From contig SXQR01000240.1 of the NCBI GenBank assembly GCA_005792865.1, positions 1 through 5,341 on the forward strand: a DNA stretch of 5,341 bases, in the 5' to 3' direction. Positions 1 to 5,164 of this stretch are shown here, piece after piece; position 1 is the stretch's first letter, and each line of letters begins with the position of its first letter. This DNA is from Flavobacterium sp. Lineage in GTDB: Bacteria > Bacteroidota > Bacteroidia > Flavobacteriales > Flavobacteriaceae. A model generated the notes under the pieces. It worked only from the letters and a program-made list of their open reading frames with translations. It did not search any database and was not told where the DNA came from. The translations under genes were made by a program, and so were the position numbers.

Positions 1-75
1 CATGAAAACTTTGTTCCCAACCCCGAAAAGAGCGACAAATCTTTTTTTGAAAAAGTCAAGGATATGTTTTCATAA
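1..75 (+). CDS. dnaJ: C-terminal end of a probable DnaJ chaperone (partial)
   Basis: Only the last 24 codons are inside the window, in frame 1, ending in TAA at 73-75. The peptide ends KSFFEKVKDMFS. This short charged and aromatic tail, with an upstream NPEKSDK segment, is how I remember flavobacterial DnaJ (Hsp40) proteins ending. DnaJ delivers unfolded clients to DnaK and stimulates its ATPase in the cytoplasm. In flavobacteria, dnaJ is often followed by a NatA-like ABC ATPase gene, which is the order seen here. No J-domain or zinc-finger residues are visible, so the call rests on tail similarity and neighbourhood only. The intrinsic terminator at 146-180 separates it from the next gene. 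Confidence 0.6.
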   Translation, partial: HENFVPNPEKSDKSFFEKVKDMFS

Positions 76-101
76 TTAAAAAACATTTTCTAAATTTGGT
101 C

Positions 102-124
102 ATTACTAGTAGGTAACTAGTAAT
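102..124. repeat. Perfect 9-bp palindrome with ACTAGT half-sites after the upstream gene
   Basis: ATTACTAGT (102-110) and its exact reverse complement ACTAGTAAT (116-124) flank the 5-nt spacer AGGTA. A T-rich stretch (125-132) follows. As RNA it could form an A/U-rich hairpin and act as a weak first terminator. As DNA, the two ACTAGT cores (105-110 and 116-121) lie 11 bp apart, on the same face of the helix, which would also suit a dimeric regulator. The sequence does not choose between these roles. Confidence 0.55.
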
Positions 125-145
125 TTCTTTTTCATAGCAATTTTT

Positions 146-180
146 CCCATCCTTGTGCAAATAAGGGTGGGTTTTTTTTT
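146..180 (+). terminator. Intrinsic terminator between the upstream gene and the ABC unit
   Basis: CCCATCCTT (146-154) pairs with AAGGGTGGG (163-171) to form a 9-bp stem with one U-G wobble and an 8-nt loop. It is followed at once by nine T residues (172-180). This is a textbook rho-independent terminator on the plus strand. It should end transcripts coming from the upstream gene, which implies that the ABC transporter genes have their own promoter between about 181 and 235. Confidence 0.88.
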
Positions 181-235
181 GCGCCACCTCCGGGAAGCCG
201 CGCCGTTTCCCTATTTTTACGCAAATTTTTAACGG

Positions 236-1159
236 ATGGACAACATACTTGAGGTTGACAAAGTGGTCAAGCAATACGGGGACTACACGGCGCTCAACGC
301 CGTTTCGCTCAACGTGCCGCGCGGAAGCATCTACGGCCTTCTCGGCCCTAATGGCGCAGGAAAGACCTCGCTTATCAGGATCATCAACCAGATCACGATG
401 CCCGACAGCGGCCGCGTCCACCTTGACGGTGAGCCGCTCAATCCGTCGCATGTCAAGCATATCGGCTATCTCCCTGAGGAACGGGGCCTGTACAAGTCGA
501 TGAAAGTTGGCGAGCAGTGCCTGTACCTGGCCCAAATGAAGGGCATGAGCAAAGCTGAGGCAAAAAAGCAGCTCGAATACTGGTTCGGGCGCCTCGAGAT
601 CCAGGGATGGTGGAACAAGAAAATCCAGGAACTTTCCAAGGGAATGGCCCAGAAGATCCAGTTTGTCGTTACCGTCCTGCACCGTCCCAAACTCCTGATC
701 TTTGACGAACCGTTTTCCGGCTTCGATCCCGTGAACGCCAACATCATCAAGGATGAGATCCTCGCGCTCAAGAAAAGCGGTGCCACCATTATCTTTTCGA
801 CCCACCGCATGGAGAGCGTCGAGGAACTTTGCGACGATATTGCACTGATCCACAAGTCCAACAAACTCATTGAGGGGCGTTTGGACGATGTGAAACGCCA
901 ATACCGCGAGAATTCGTTCGACATTGGCATCCTGACCGGCAATGTTGAAGGGCTCATGTATGACCTTACGCAAAAATTCAAGGTCGCACAGACCAGCTTC
1001 AAATCGTTGAATGACGAACTCAAGCTCAGCGTACAATTGGGACAGGCCACGCCAAATGAACTGCTCTCCATCCTCACGTCGCGCGGACAGGTGACCCATT
1101 TTGTGGAAAAGATCCCGAGCGTCAACGACATTTTCATCCAGACCGTCAGCAAATCCTAA
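236..1159 (+). CDS. ABC exporter ATP-binding protein, NatA/YhaQ type with C-terminal DUF4162-like region
   Basis: A 307-residue cytoplasmic ATPase that should dimerise and power the permease encoded next. Visible motifs, in order: Walker A GPNGAGKT (37-44), Q-loop region LPEERGLY (79-86), signature LSKGMAQK (133-140), Walker B LLIFDEP (153-159), D-loop SGFDP (161-165) and switch histidine H190. The usual Q-loop glutamine is a glutamate (E81), which I recall as normal for this subfamily (COG4152, with Bacillus YhaQ). Residues from about 215 onward form the C-terminal extension matching DUF4162 in position and length. The ATG at 236 gives the standard N-terminus (MDNILEVDKVVKQYG); it has only A/T-rich sequence and no Shine-Dalgarno upstream. 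The substrate cannot be read from sequence: relatives are annotated as sodium or drug exporters, but NatA-like proteins are diverse. A 347-residue open frame on the opposite strand is a shadow of this gene. Confidence 0.93.
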   Translation: MDNILEVDKVVKQYGDYTALNAVSLNVPRGSIYGLLGPNGAGKTSLIRIINQITMPDSGRVHLDGEPLNPSHVKHIGYLPEERGLYKSMKVGEQCLYLAQMKGMSKAEAKKQLEYWFGRLEIQGWWNKKIQELSKGMAQKIQFVVTVLHRPKLLIFDEPFSGFDPVNANIIKDEILALKKSGATIIFSTHRMESVEELCDDIALIHKSNKLIEGRLDDVKRQYRENSFDIGILTGNVEGLMYDLTQKFKVAQTSFKSLNDELKLSVQLGQATPNELLSILTSRGQVTHFVEKIPSVNDIFIQTVSKS

Positions 1160-1163
1160 TCAA

Positions 1164-2459
1164 ATGAGCGTACTTTCACTGATCATAAAACGAGAATTCC
1201 TGGCCAAGGTCCGCAACAAGTCCTTCATCGTCATGACCTTCCTGAGCCCGTTGCTATTTGTGGGCATCGCGGCTTTCGTGGGTTACCTGAGCTCCATGAA
1301 GGCCGACGTTAGCACCGTCGCCATCCACGACGAGACCGGAATGTTTCTCGACAGCTTTACGGACGACGAGGAATTTGATTACGTCGACACGTCAAAAGAA
1401 AATCTGGAAACGGTGCGAGACAGCGTCACGGCCGGATTTTACGAAGGCGTCTTGCACATTCCCAGGATGGATAGTGCCAATACCGGCAAGATCCGTTACA
1501 TTTCCAACGACAGCCCCGGCATGATGTTCCTCGAAGGCATGGAAGACGCCATCGCCGAGAAGATGACCCAGGCCAACCTGGTCCGCTCGGGGCTGGACAC
1601 AGCCGCGATTCGTAAAGCCGAGGCCGACGTGGACATCGCGCTGGAGAAATCCACCGGCGAGGAAAGCGTCAAAGGGCTCAACGAAATCAAGATTGCCATC
1701 GGTGGGGCATTTGGATACCTGATCATGATGTTCATCATCATCTACGGCAATATGGTCATGCGAAGCGTGATCGAAGAAAAGACCAACCGCATCGTCGAGA
1801 TCATCATCTCTTCGGTGCGCCCGTTCCAGCTTATGATGGGCAAGATCATCGGGACTTCGCTTGCGGGCATACTTCAGTTTGCGATCTGGGCGATCATCGG
1901 TGTATTGCTTTTGCTGTTTGCTTCGGCTTCATTGGGCGTTTCGATGGGGCCTGCAGCCACTGTTCCGCCCGAGGTCGTAAACGGCGCCGCACAGGAAATG
2001 GGAACCATGCAACTCTACCTCAAGGAACTTTGGGACCTGCCCATCGCCACGATCATCATCTCGTTCATCGTATATTTTGTCGGGGGATACTTCCTGTACA
2101 GTTCGTTCTATGCGGCGATCGGGGCGGCCGTCGACAACGAAACCGATTCCCAGCAATTCCTCCTTCCCATCATGATGCCATTGATACTGGGGGTTTACAT
2201 TGGATTTTTCACGGTGATCAACGATCCGCACGGAACCGTTGCCACCGTCTTCTCCATGATCCCGCTCACCTCACCGATCGTGATGCTCATGCGGATACCC
2301 TTCGGGGTGCCGTGGTGGCAGTTGGCCCTGTCAGTCGCGATCCTTTTTGGGACCTTCCTCATGGTGGTTTGGTTCGCCTCGAAGATCTACCGCGTCGGGA
2401 TCTTGATGTATGGCAAGAAACCTACATATAAGGAGATATTTAAGTGGCTGAAATACTAG
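1164..2459 (+). CDS. ABC-2 family permease, NatB-like
   Basis: A 431-residue inner-membrane subunit (ABC2_membrane_3/COG1668 type), partner of the upstream ATPase, from which it is separated by only 4 bp. The layout is typical. A basic N-terminus (KREFLAKVRNKSF) precedes TM1 (about 21-44). A large acidic extracytoplasmic domain spans about 46-175. A membrane block follows, with TM2 about 178-199, TM3 about 230-256, TM4 about 293-320, TM5 about 332-350, TM6 about 358-380 and TM7 about 385-405. The cytoplasmic segment EEKTNRIVEIIISSVRP (204-220) between TM2 and TM3 is the family hallmark that contacts the ATPase. The C-terminus is a conserved-looking YGKKPTYKEIFKWLK tail. I start it at the ATG at 1164: the frame stays open back to 1101, but that would overlap the ATPase by about 60 bp and add 21 residues unlike the family. 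The transported substrate is unknown. Confidence 0.9.
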   Translation: MSVLSLIIKREFLAKVRNKSFIVMTFLSPLLFVGIAAFVGYLSSMKADVSTVAIHDETGMFLDSFTDDEEFDYVDTSKENLETVRDSVTAGFYEGVLHIPRMDSANTGKIRYISNDSPGMMFLEGMEDAIAEKMTQANLVRSGLDTAAIRKAEADVDIALEKSTGEESVKGLNEIKIAIGGAFGYLIMMFIIIYGNMVMRSVIEEKTNRIVEIIISSVRPFQLMMGKIIGTSLAGILQFAIWAIIGVLLLLFASASLGVSMGPAATVPPEVVNGAAQEMGTMQLYLKELWDLPIATIIISFIVYFVGGYFLYSSFYAAIGAAVDNETDSQQFLLPIMMPLILGVYIGFFTVINDPHGTVATVFSMIPLTSPIVMLMRIPFGVPWWQLALSVAILFGTFLMVVWFASKIYRVGILMYGKKPTYKEIFKWLKY

Positions 2460-2461
2460 CC

Positions 2462-2496
2462 GTCAGCTGTAAGGTGTCAGCTATCAGTTTTCAGAT
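2462..2496. repeat. Degenerate 7-bp-period repeat array, left copy
   Basis: Begins 2 bp after the permease stop codon. Read in steps of seven: GTCAGCT (2462), GTAAGGT (2469), GTCAGCT (2476), ATCAGTT (2483), TTCAGAT (2490). Four of five units keep a TCAG core. The part at 2477-2490 is the inverse complement of 2576-2589 with one mismatch in 14, so this array and the one at 2585 face each other. TCAGCT/GCTGAAA-type arrays are familiar in intergenic regions of Bacteroidota; I do not know a formal name for them. Confidence 0.6.
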
Positions 2497-2501
2497 CTAA
2501 A

Positions 2502-2544
2502 ATACAACTCTCGCCTACTTTTGGACAATTGCCAGAAGTTGTAT
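2502..2544. repeat. 8-bp inverted repeat inside the bounded segment
   Basis: ATACAACT (2502-2509) and AGTTGTAT (2537-2544) are exact inverse complements separated by 27 bp. Just beyond, TTTGAAT (2556-2562) and ATTCAAA (2572-2578) form a second 7-bp pair with a 9-nt loop. Both lie between the two facing 7-bp-period arrays. They may be internal structure of a small repeat element. No gene is visible in this stretch. Confidence 0.45.
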
Positions 2545-2584
2545 AGGAGGATGAATTTGAATGTTACACAAATTCAAACTGACA

Positions 2585-2611
2585 GCTGAAAGCTGATCGC
2601 TGAAAGCTTTT
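2585..2611. repeat. 7-bp-period repeat array, right (inverted) copy
   Basis: Units are GCTGAAA (2585), GCTGATC (2592), GCTGAAA (2599) and a partial GCTTTT (2606). The period of seven is exact and each full unit begins GCTGA. Its left flank AAACTGACAGCTGA (2576-2589) is the inverted partner of 2477-2490. Together the two arrays bound a segment of roughly 90-150 bp. This could be a small inverted-repeat element, or two independent arrays of the same family in opposite orientation. Confidence 0.6.
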
Positions 2612-2613
2612 CT

Positions 2614-2717
2614 GGAGCTCTATCCTGCTGTCCGCTATAGCTTTTGCCAGACCTCAAAGGTCTTCAAGACCTTTGAGGTCTTCAAAGGCAAAAGGCTGCC
2701 GCTCCCATCAGGGCTAG
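2614..2717 (-). ncRNA. Structured intergenic element resembling the flavobacterial Flavo-1 RNA motif
   Basis: Read on the minus strand, it starts TAGCCCTGATGGGAGCGGC (from 2717 downward). It continues into a TTTTGCC/GGCAAAA hairpin and ends AGCGGACAGCAGGATAG then AGCTCC (to 2614). This matches my memory of a very abundant flavobacterial intergenic repeat, and probably the Flavo-1 motif in Rfam. I could not run a covariance model, so the name is tentative. Pairings seen directly, in plus coordinates: the outer hairpin stem 2641-2648 with 2687-2694 (8 bp); GGAGC 2614-2618 with GCTCC 2701-2705; CCTG 2624-2627 with CAGG 2709-2712. The last two cross each other, suggesting a pseudoknot. Its function, if any, is unknown. 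The strand is chosen from the recalled consensus. Confidence 0.55.
2649..2681. repeat. 33-bp near-perfect palindrome nested in the element's hairpin
   Basis: The 16-bp arms 2649-2664 and 2666-2681 are exact inverse complements around a single central C (2665); the core of each arm is ACCTCAAAGG and CCTTTGAGGT. It sits inside the hairpin stem 2641-2648/2687-2694, next to an unpaired TTCAA (2682-2686). The decamer AGGTCTTCAA occurs twice, 18 bp apart (2658-2667 and 2676-2685). ACCTCAAAGG/CCTTTGAGGT palindromes occur, as I remember, as separate intergenic elements in flavobacteria, so this may be one repeat inside another. It could also act as a bidirectional transcription barrier. Confidence 0.7.
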
Positions 2718-2740
2718 GGGATTTAGTTAACAGTTTCAGG

Positions 2741-2769
2741 TTTGCGGTTCACAGAAAAAGGTAATTTCG
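2741..2769 (+). promoter_or_regulatory. Candidate Bacteroidota-type promoter for the response-regulator unit
   Basis: A TTTG (2741-2744) is followed after 17 bp by TAATTTCG (2762-2769), which matches seven of eight positions of the Bacteroidota -7 box TAnnTTTG. A second seven-of-eight box, TCATTTTG, lies at 2777-2784 without a well-placed -33 element. A promoter is expected in this gap because about 390 bp separate the permease stop from the regulator start. The precise site is uncertain. Confidence 0.3.
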
Positions 2770-2824
2770 TATATTGTCATTTTGACAAAGTCAGATTTTC
2801 AGCGTGAACTTGCAGTTCCCAGCC

Positions 2825-2852
2825 ACTATCAACTAACCACTAACAACTAAAA
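2825..2852 (+). repeat. Four-unit 7-bp repeat leading into the response-regulator start codon
   Basis: ACTATCA (2825), ACTAACC (2832), ACTAACA (2839) and ACTAAAA (2846) follow one another without a gap, all beginning ACTA. The last A of the fourth unit is the first base of the ATG at 2852. The array lacks G on this strand and has no Shine-Dalgarno sequence. Being A/C-rich and unstructured, it may serve as an open ribosome-landing leader. The consensus differs from that of the two arrays upstream. Confidence 0.65.
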
Positions 2853-4015
2853 TGTCCCGAATCCTCATCATAGAAGACGAAGCCTCCATCCGCCGGGTGC
2901 TCATCAAGATCCTGTCCGAAGAAAGCGAGACCTATCAAGTCGAAGAAGCCGAAGACGGCGCGGCCGGCTTGGAAAAGATCAAATCCGCCGATTATGACCT
3001 TGTGCTTTGCGACATCAAGATGCCCAAGATGGACGGCGTCGACGTGCTGGAAGCTGTGAAAAAAATCAAACCAGAGATTCCAATGGTGATGATTTCAGGC
3101 CATGGCGACATGGAAACCGCGATCAACACGATGCGGCTCGGCGCCTTCGATTACATCTCCAAACCACCTGACCTAAACCGCTTGCTCAACACCGTGCGCA
3201 ATGCGCTGGACAAGAAACAGCTTGTGGTGGAGAACAAGATCCTCAAGAAAAAAGTCAGCCGGCACTACGAGATGATAGGGGAGAGCGATGCCATCAACCA
3301 CATCAAGGACATCATAGACAAGGTTGCCCCCACCGACGCCCGCGTGCTGATCACGGGCCCCAACGGAACCGGCAAGGAACTTGTCGCGCACCAACTTCAC
3401 GAGAAAAGCGAACGTGCCACGGCACCGCTCATCGAGGTCAACTGTGCCGCCATCCCCAGCGAACTCATCGAGAGCGAACTGTTCGGGCATGTCACGGGCG
3501 CTTTTACTTCCGCGGTCAGGGACCGGGCCGGCACGTTCGAGGCCGCCGACAAGGGTACGATTTTCCTGGACGAGATCGGTGACATGAGCCTTTCGGCGCA
3601 GGCCAAGGTGCTGCGCGTTTTGCAGGAGGGAATGGTACAGCGCGTTGGCGCAGAGAAGGACATCAAGGTGGACGTTCGCGTCGTTGCCGCCACCAACAAG
3701 GACCTGAAGAAGGAAATTGCCGAAGGCCGTTTCAGGGAAGACCTTTACCACCGGCTCGCCGTGATCCTGATCCGCGTCCCCGCGCTCAATGACCGACGCG
3801 AGGATATTCCCTTGCTCATCAACCATTTCAATGAGATGATCGCTACCGAGCAGGGCAATGCGCCCAAGACTTTTTCGCAGGAGGCCGTAGAACTCCTTCA
3901 GGAATACGACTGGACCGGGAATATCCGAGAACTCCGCAATGTCGTGGAGCGCCTCATCATTTTGGGCGGCACCGAAATTTCGGAAAACGATGTCCGATTA
4001 TTCGCAAGCAAGTAA
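2852..4015 (+). CDS. Response regulator with sigma54-activator-type AAA+ domain, lacking a DNA-binding domain
   Basis: A 387-residue NtrC-like protein. The receiver domain (1-120) has the acidic pair E8/D9, phospho-acceptor D54, switch residue S82 and lysine K104. A charged linker leads to the AAA+ ATPase (about 141-375): Walker A GPNGTGKE (169-176), the sigma54-contact loop as GAFTSA (216-221) rather than GAFTGA, Walker B GTIFLDE (235-241), sensor I ATN (280-282), arginine-finger region GRFRED (292-297) and sensor II GNIREL (356-361). The protein ends 26 residues after that motif, so the Fis-type helix-turn-helix of standard NtrC proteins is absent. I see no HTH in the following DNA, so this looks like natural architecture rather than a frameshift. 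By family it should remodel sigma54-RNA polymerase after phosphorylation by a histidine kinase; no kinase is encoded here. The start is the ATG at 2852, with the usual receiver N-terminus MSRILIIEDE. The next gene begins immediately after the stop. Confidence 0.93.
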   Translation: MSRILIIEDEASIRRVLIKILSEESETYQVEEAEDGAAGLEKIKSADYDLVLCDIKMPKMDGVDVLEAVKKIKPEIPMVMISGHGDMETAINTMRLGAFDYISKPPDLNRLLNTVRNALDKKQLVVENKILKKKVSRHYEMIGESDAINHIKDIIDKVAPTDARVLITGPNGTGKELVAHQLHEKSERATAPLIEVNCAAIPSELIESELFGHVTGAFTSAVRDRAGTFEAADKGTIFLDEIGDMSLSAQAKVLRVLQEGMVQRVGAEKDIKVDVRVVAATNKDLKKEIAEGRFREDLYHRLAVILIRVPALNDRREDIPLLINHFNEMIATEQGNAPKTFSQEAVELLQEYDWTGNIRELRNVVERLIILGGTEISENDVRLFASK

Positions 4016-4636
4016 ATGGAACTTAAAAAAATAAATCAAAACCTCAGGCAAACCTTGGTATCCGTTGGTCTTTCGGAACCAAACGAACTGCAATCCGAAT
4101 GCTTTGCCCTGCTCAAGAGCGGCGGGGATTGCCTCATTGCGGCACCCGGGGGCTCAGGAAAGACAACGCTGCTGATCATGTCAGTCATCCAGCAATTGCA
4201 GACGGCGGGCGAGGAATCGCCGCGGGCGCTGGTATTCGTAAGGGACCGCGAGGCTGTACTGGCCTTTGTCGAGGCGTTCGATGCGATCAACAGCAATAAC
4301 GGTTTGCGGATATTCGGCACGCATGAAAAGACCAATCTGGACGAAGACAAAAACCTGATATCGCTGGGGATCGACGTCCTGGTGGGAACGCCGGTCCGGC
4401 TCGGGGAAATGTTCGGGACGGCGGGCTTCAATATCAACCGGCTAAGGATCATGGCTACAGACGACACACACCTCCTGATGGCCGACCGCCGCGAACCCCA
4501 TATCATGCGGATTTCACAGAGCACCGCACGCGCCCAGCGATTGATTTTTACGGCCGCCATTACCGAAAAGGTGGAATTTTTTGCCGAAAAGTTTCTGGAC
4601 GAAGACGCGCCGATCATCGATTTTACCCAGGCATGA
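4016..4636 (+). CDS. Single-RecA-domain DEAD-box-helicase-like protein
   Basis: A 206-residue protein covering only the first RecA domain of a DEAD-box helicase. Visible parts: a Q-motif-like region GLSEPNELQSECF (18-30, Q26), motif I APGGSGKTT (43-51), a motif-Ia-like ALVFVRDRE (71-79), motif Ib VGTPVRL (123-129), DDTH (149-152) where DEAD would be, and FTAAI (178-182) where SAT would be. The second RecA domain with motifs IV-VI is missing; standard helicases run to about 400 residues or more. ATP binding looks plausible. Processive RNA unwinding does not, because the arginine finger and half of the RNA cleft are absent. I recall similar short proteins annotated as DEAD/DEAH helicases in flavobacteria, so this is probably a real family rather than a truncated gene. 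Its ATG directly follows the regulator's TAA in the same frame, and its stop overlaps the next start, implying coupled translation. Its role is unknown. Confidence 0.82.
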   Translation: MELKKINQNLRQTLVSVGLSEPNELQSECFALLKSGGDCLIAAPGGSGKTTLLIMSVIQQLQTAGEESPRALVFVRDREAVLAFVEAFDAINSNNGLRIFGTHEKTNLDEDKNLISLGIDVLVGTPVRLGEMFGTAGFNINRLRIMATDDTHLLMADRREPHIMRISQSTARAQRLIFTAAITEKVEFFAEKFLDEDAPIIDFTQA

Positions 4637-5154
4637 AGACATCATTTGAAACACCCCGCCTCATCCTTCGCGAACTGCGAGATTCCGACGACACAGGGCT
4701 TTTCGAGCTCGATTCGGACCCGGTGGTACACCAATATCTCGGCGGCAAGCCCGTCACTTCGATCGAGCAATGCCGCAATGTGATTGCGATGATCCGTGAC
4801 CAGTACAGGCAGCATGGCATTGGGCGATGGGCCGTGATTCATAAAGAAACGGGCGAATTCATGGGCTGGTGCGGCCTCAAGGTCGAAAAGAATGTCAATG
4901 GCCGCAATCGGTTTTACGACCTCGGGTATCGGCTGATCCCAAGATTTTGGGGCATGGGCTACGCCACCGAATCGGCGAAGGCCTGGACCGATTTCGGCTT
5001 CAGCGAACTCAATCTGGAGACGATCTGCGCCTATACTTCGCCGGGCAACCTCGCATCGCAACGTGTCCTGGAGCATTGCGGGCTTCGCCATACCGAAACC
5101 TTTCTCTACGAGGGCGAACCTGAATTCTGGTATGAAACCAACGGCAATAATTAA
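4633..5154 (+). CDS. GNAT family N-acetyltransferase, RimJ/RimL type
   Basis: A 173-residue cytoplasmic acetyltransferase (Acetyltransf_3-like) that would move an acetyl group from acetyl-CoA to an amine. The N-terminus TPRLILRELRDSD (7-19) is the classic opening of the RimJ/RimL subgroup. The acetyl-CoA pyrophosphate loop is RFWGMGYA (104-111) after the strand DLGYRLIP (96-103). The C-terminal strand and helix NLETICAYTSPGNLASQRVLEHCGL spans 127-151, with N139 and S142 in the usual NxxS positions. The length is normal for the family. The ATG overlaps the stop of the preceding gene by 4 bp (ATGA, 4633-4636), so the two are probably translationally coupled. The substrate could be a ribosomal protein N-terminus, another protein or a small molecule; sequence alone does not say. 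This family often occurs as stand-alone genes, so its place in the regulator unit may not imply a shared function. Confidence 0.9.
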   Translation: MKTSFETPRLILRELRDSDDTGLFELDSDPVVHQYLGGKPVTSIEQCRNVIAMIRDQYRQHGIGRWAVIHKETGEFMGWCGLKVEKNVNGRNRFYDLGYRLIPRFWGMGYATESAKAWTDFGFSELNLETICAYTSPGNLASQRVLEHCGLRHTETFLYEGEPEFWYETNGNN

Positions 5155-5164
5155 CATCCGCCCA

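Noticed and set aside
212..219. TATTTTTA as a -7 promoter box for the ABC transporter genes
   Set aside because: It matches TAnnTTTG at all but the last base, but no TTTG-like -33 element lies about 19 bp upstream. A promoter is expected in 181-235, but I cannot place it with confidence.
56..1099. A 347-residue open frame on the minus strand across the ABC ATPase gene
   Set aside because: It is antisense to a gene with all ABC motifs, extends into the terminator region, and its translation shows no recognisable domain. It arises from codon bias in GC-rich DNA. The other long minus-strand frames under the permease, regulator, half-helicase and acetyltransferase are rejected on the same grounds.
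1101..1163. Earlier ATG for the permease giving 21 extra residues
   Set aside because: It would overlap the ATPase gene by about 60 bp, and the added peptide is basic and serine-rich, unlike the family. The ATG at 1164 starts the expected cytoplasmic lead-in to TM1.
2546..2589. AGGAGG followed by ATG and a 12-codon open frame (from 2551) in the repeat region
   Set aside because: The AGGAGG touches the ATG with no usable spacing, Bacteroidota rarely use Shine-Dalgarno sequences, and the frame ends inside the heptamer array. No sign of a real peptide.
2782..2810. TTGACA (2782-2787) as an E. coli-type -35 box
   Set aside because: No TATAAT-like -10 box lies 16-18 bp downstream, and the Bacteroidota primary sigma factor recognises a different consensus.
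2806..2818. GAACT-TGC-AGTTC inverted repeat as an operator upstream of the regulator
   Set aside because: Only 5-bp arms, no second copy nearby, and such short palindromes are expected by chance in a 390-bp region.
4025..4031. Run of seven A residues near the start of the half-helicase as a slippage or phase-variation site
   Set aside because: A run this short within AAA/AAA lysine codons is common. Slippage would only lead to an early stop, and there is no alternative frame product to suggest programmed use.
4013..4100. A lost helix-turn-helix domain of the regulator hidden downstream by a frameshift
   Set aside because: The following DNA encodes the half-helicase in the same frame with good motif matches. 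I see no Fis-type HTH sequence in the other frames.
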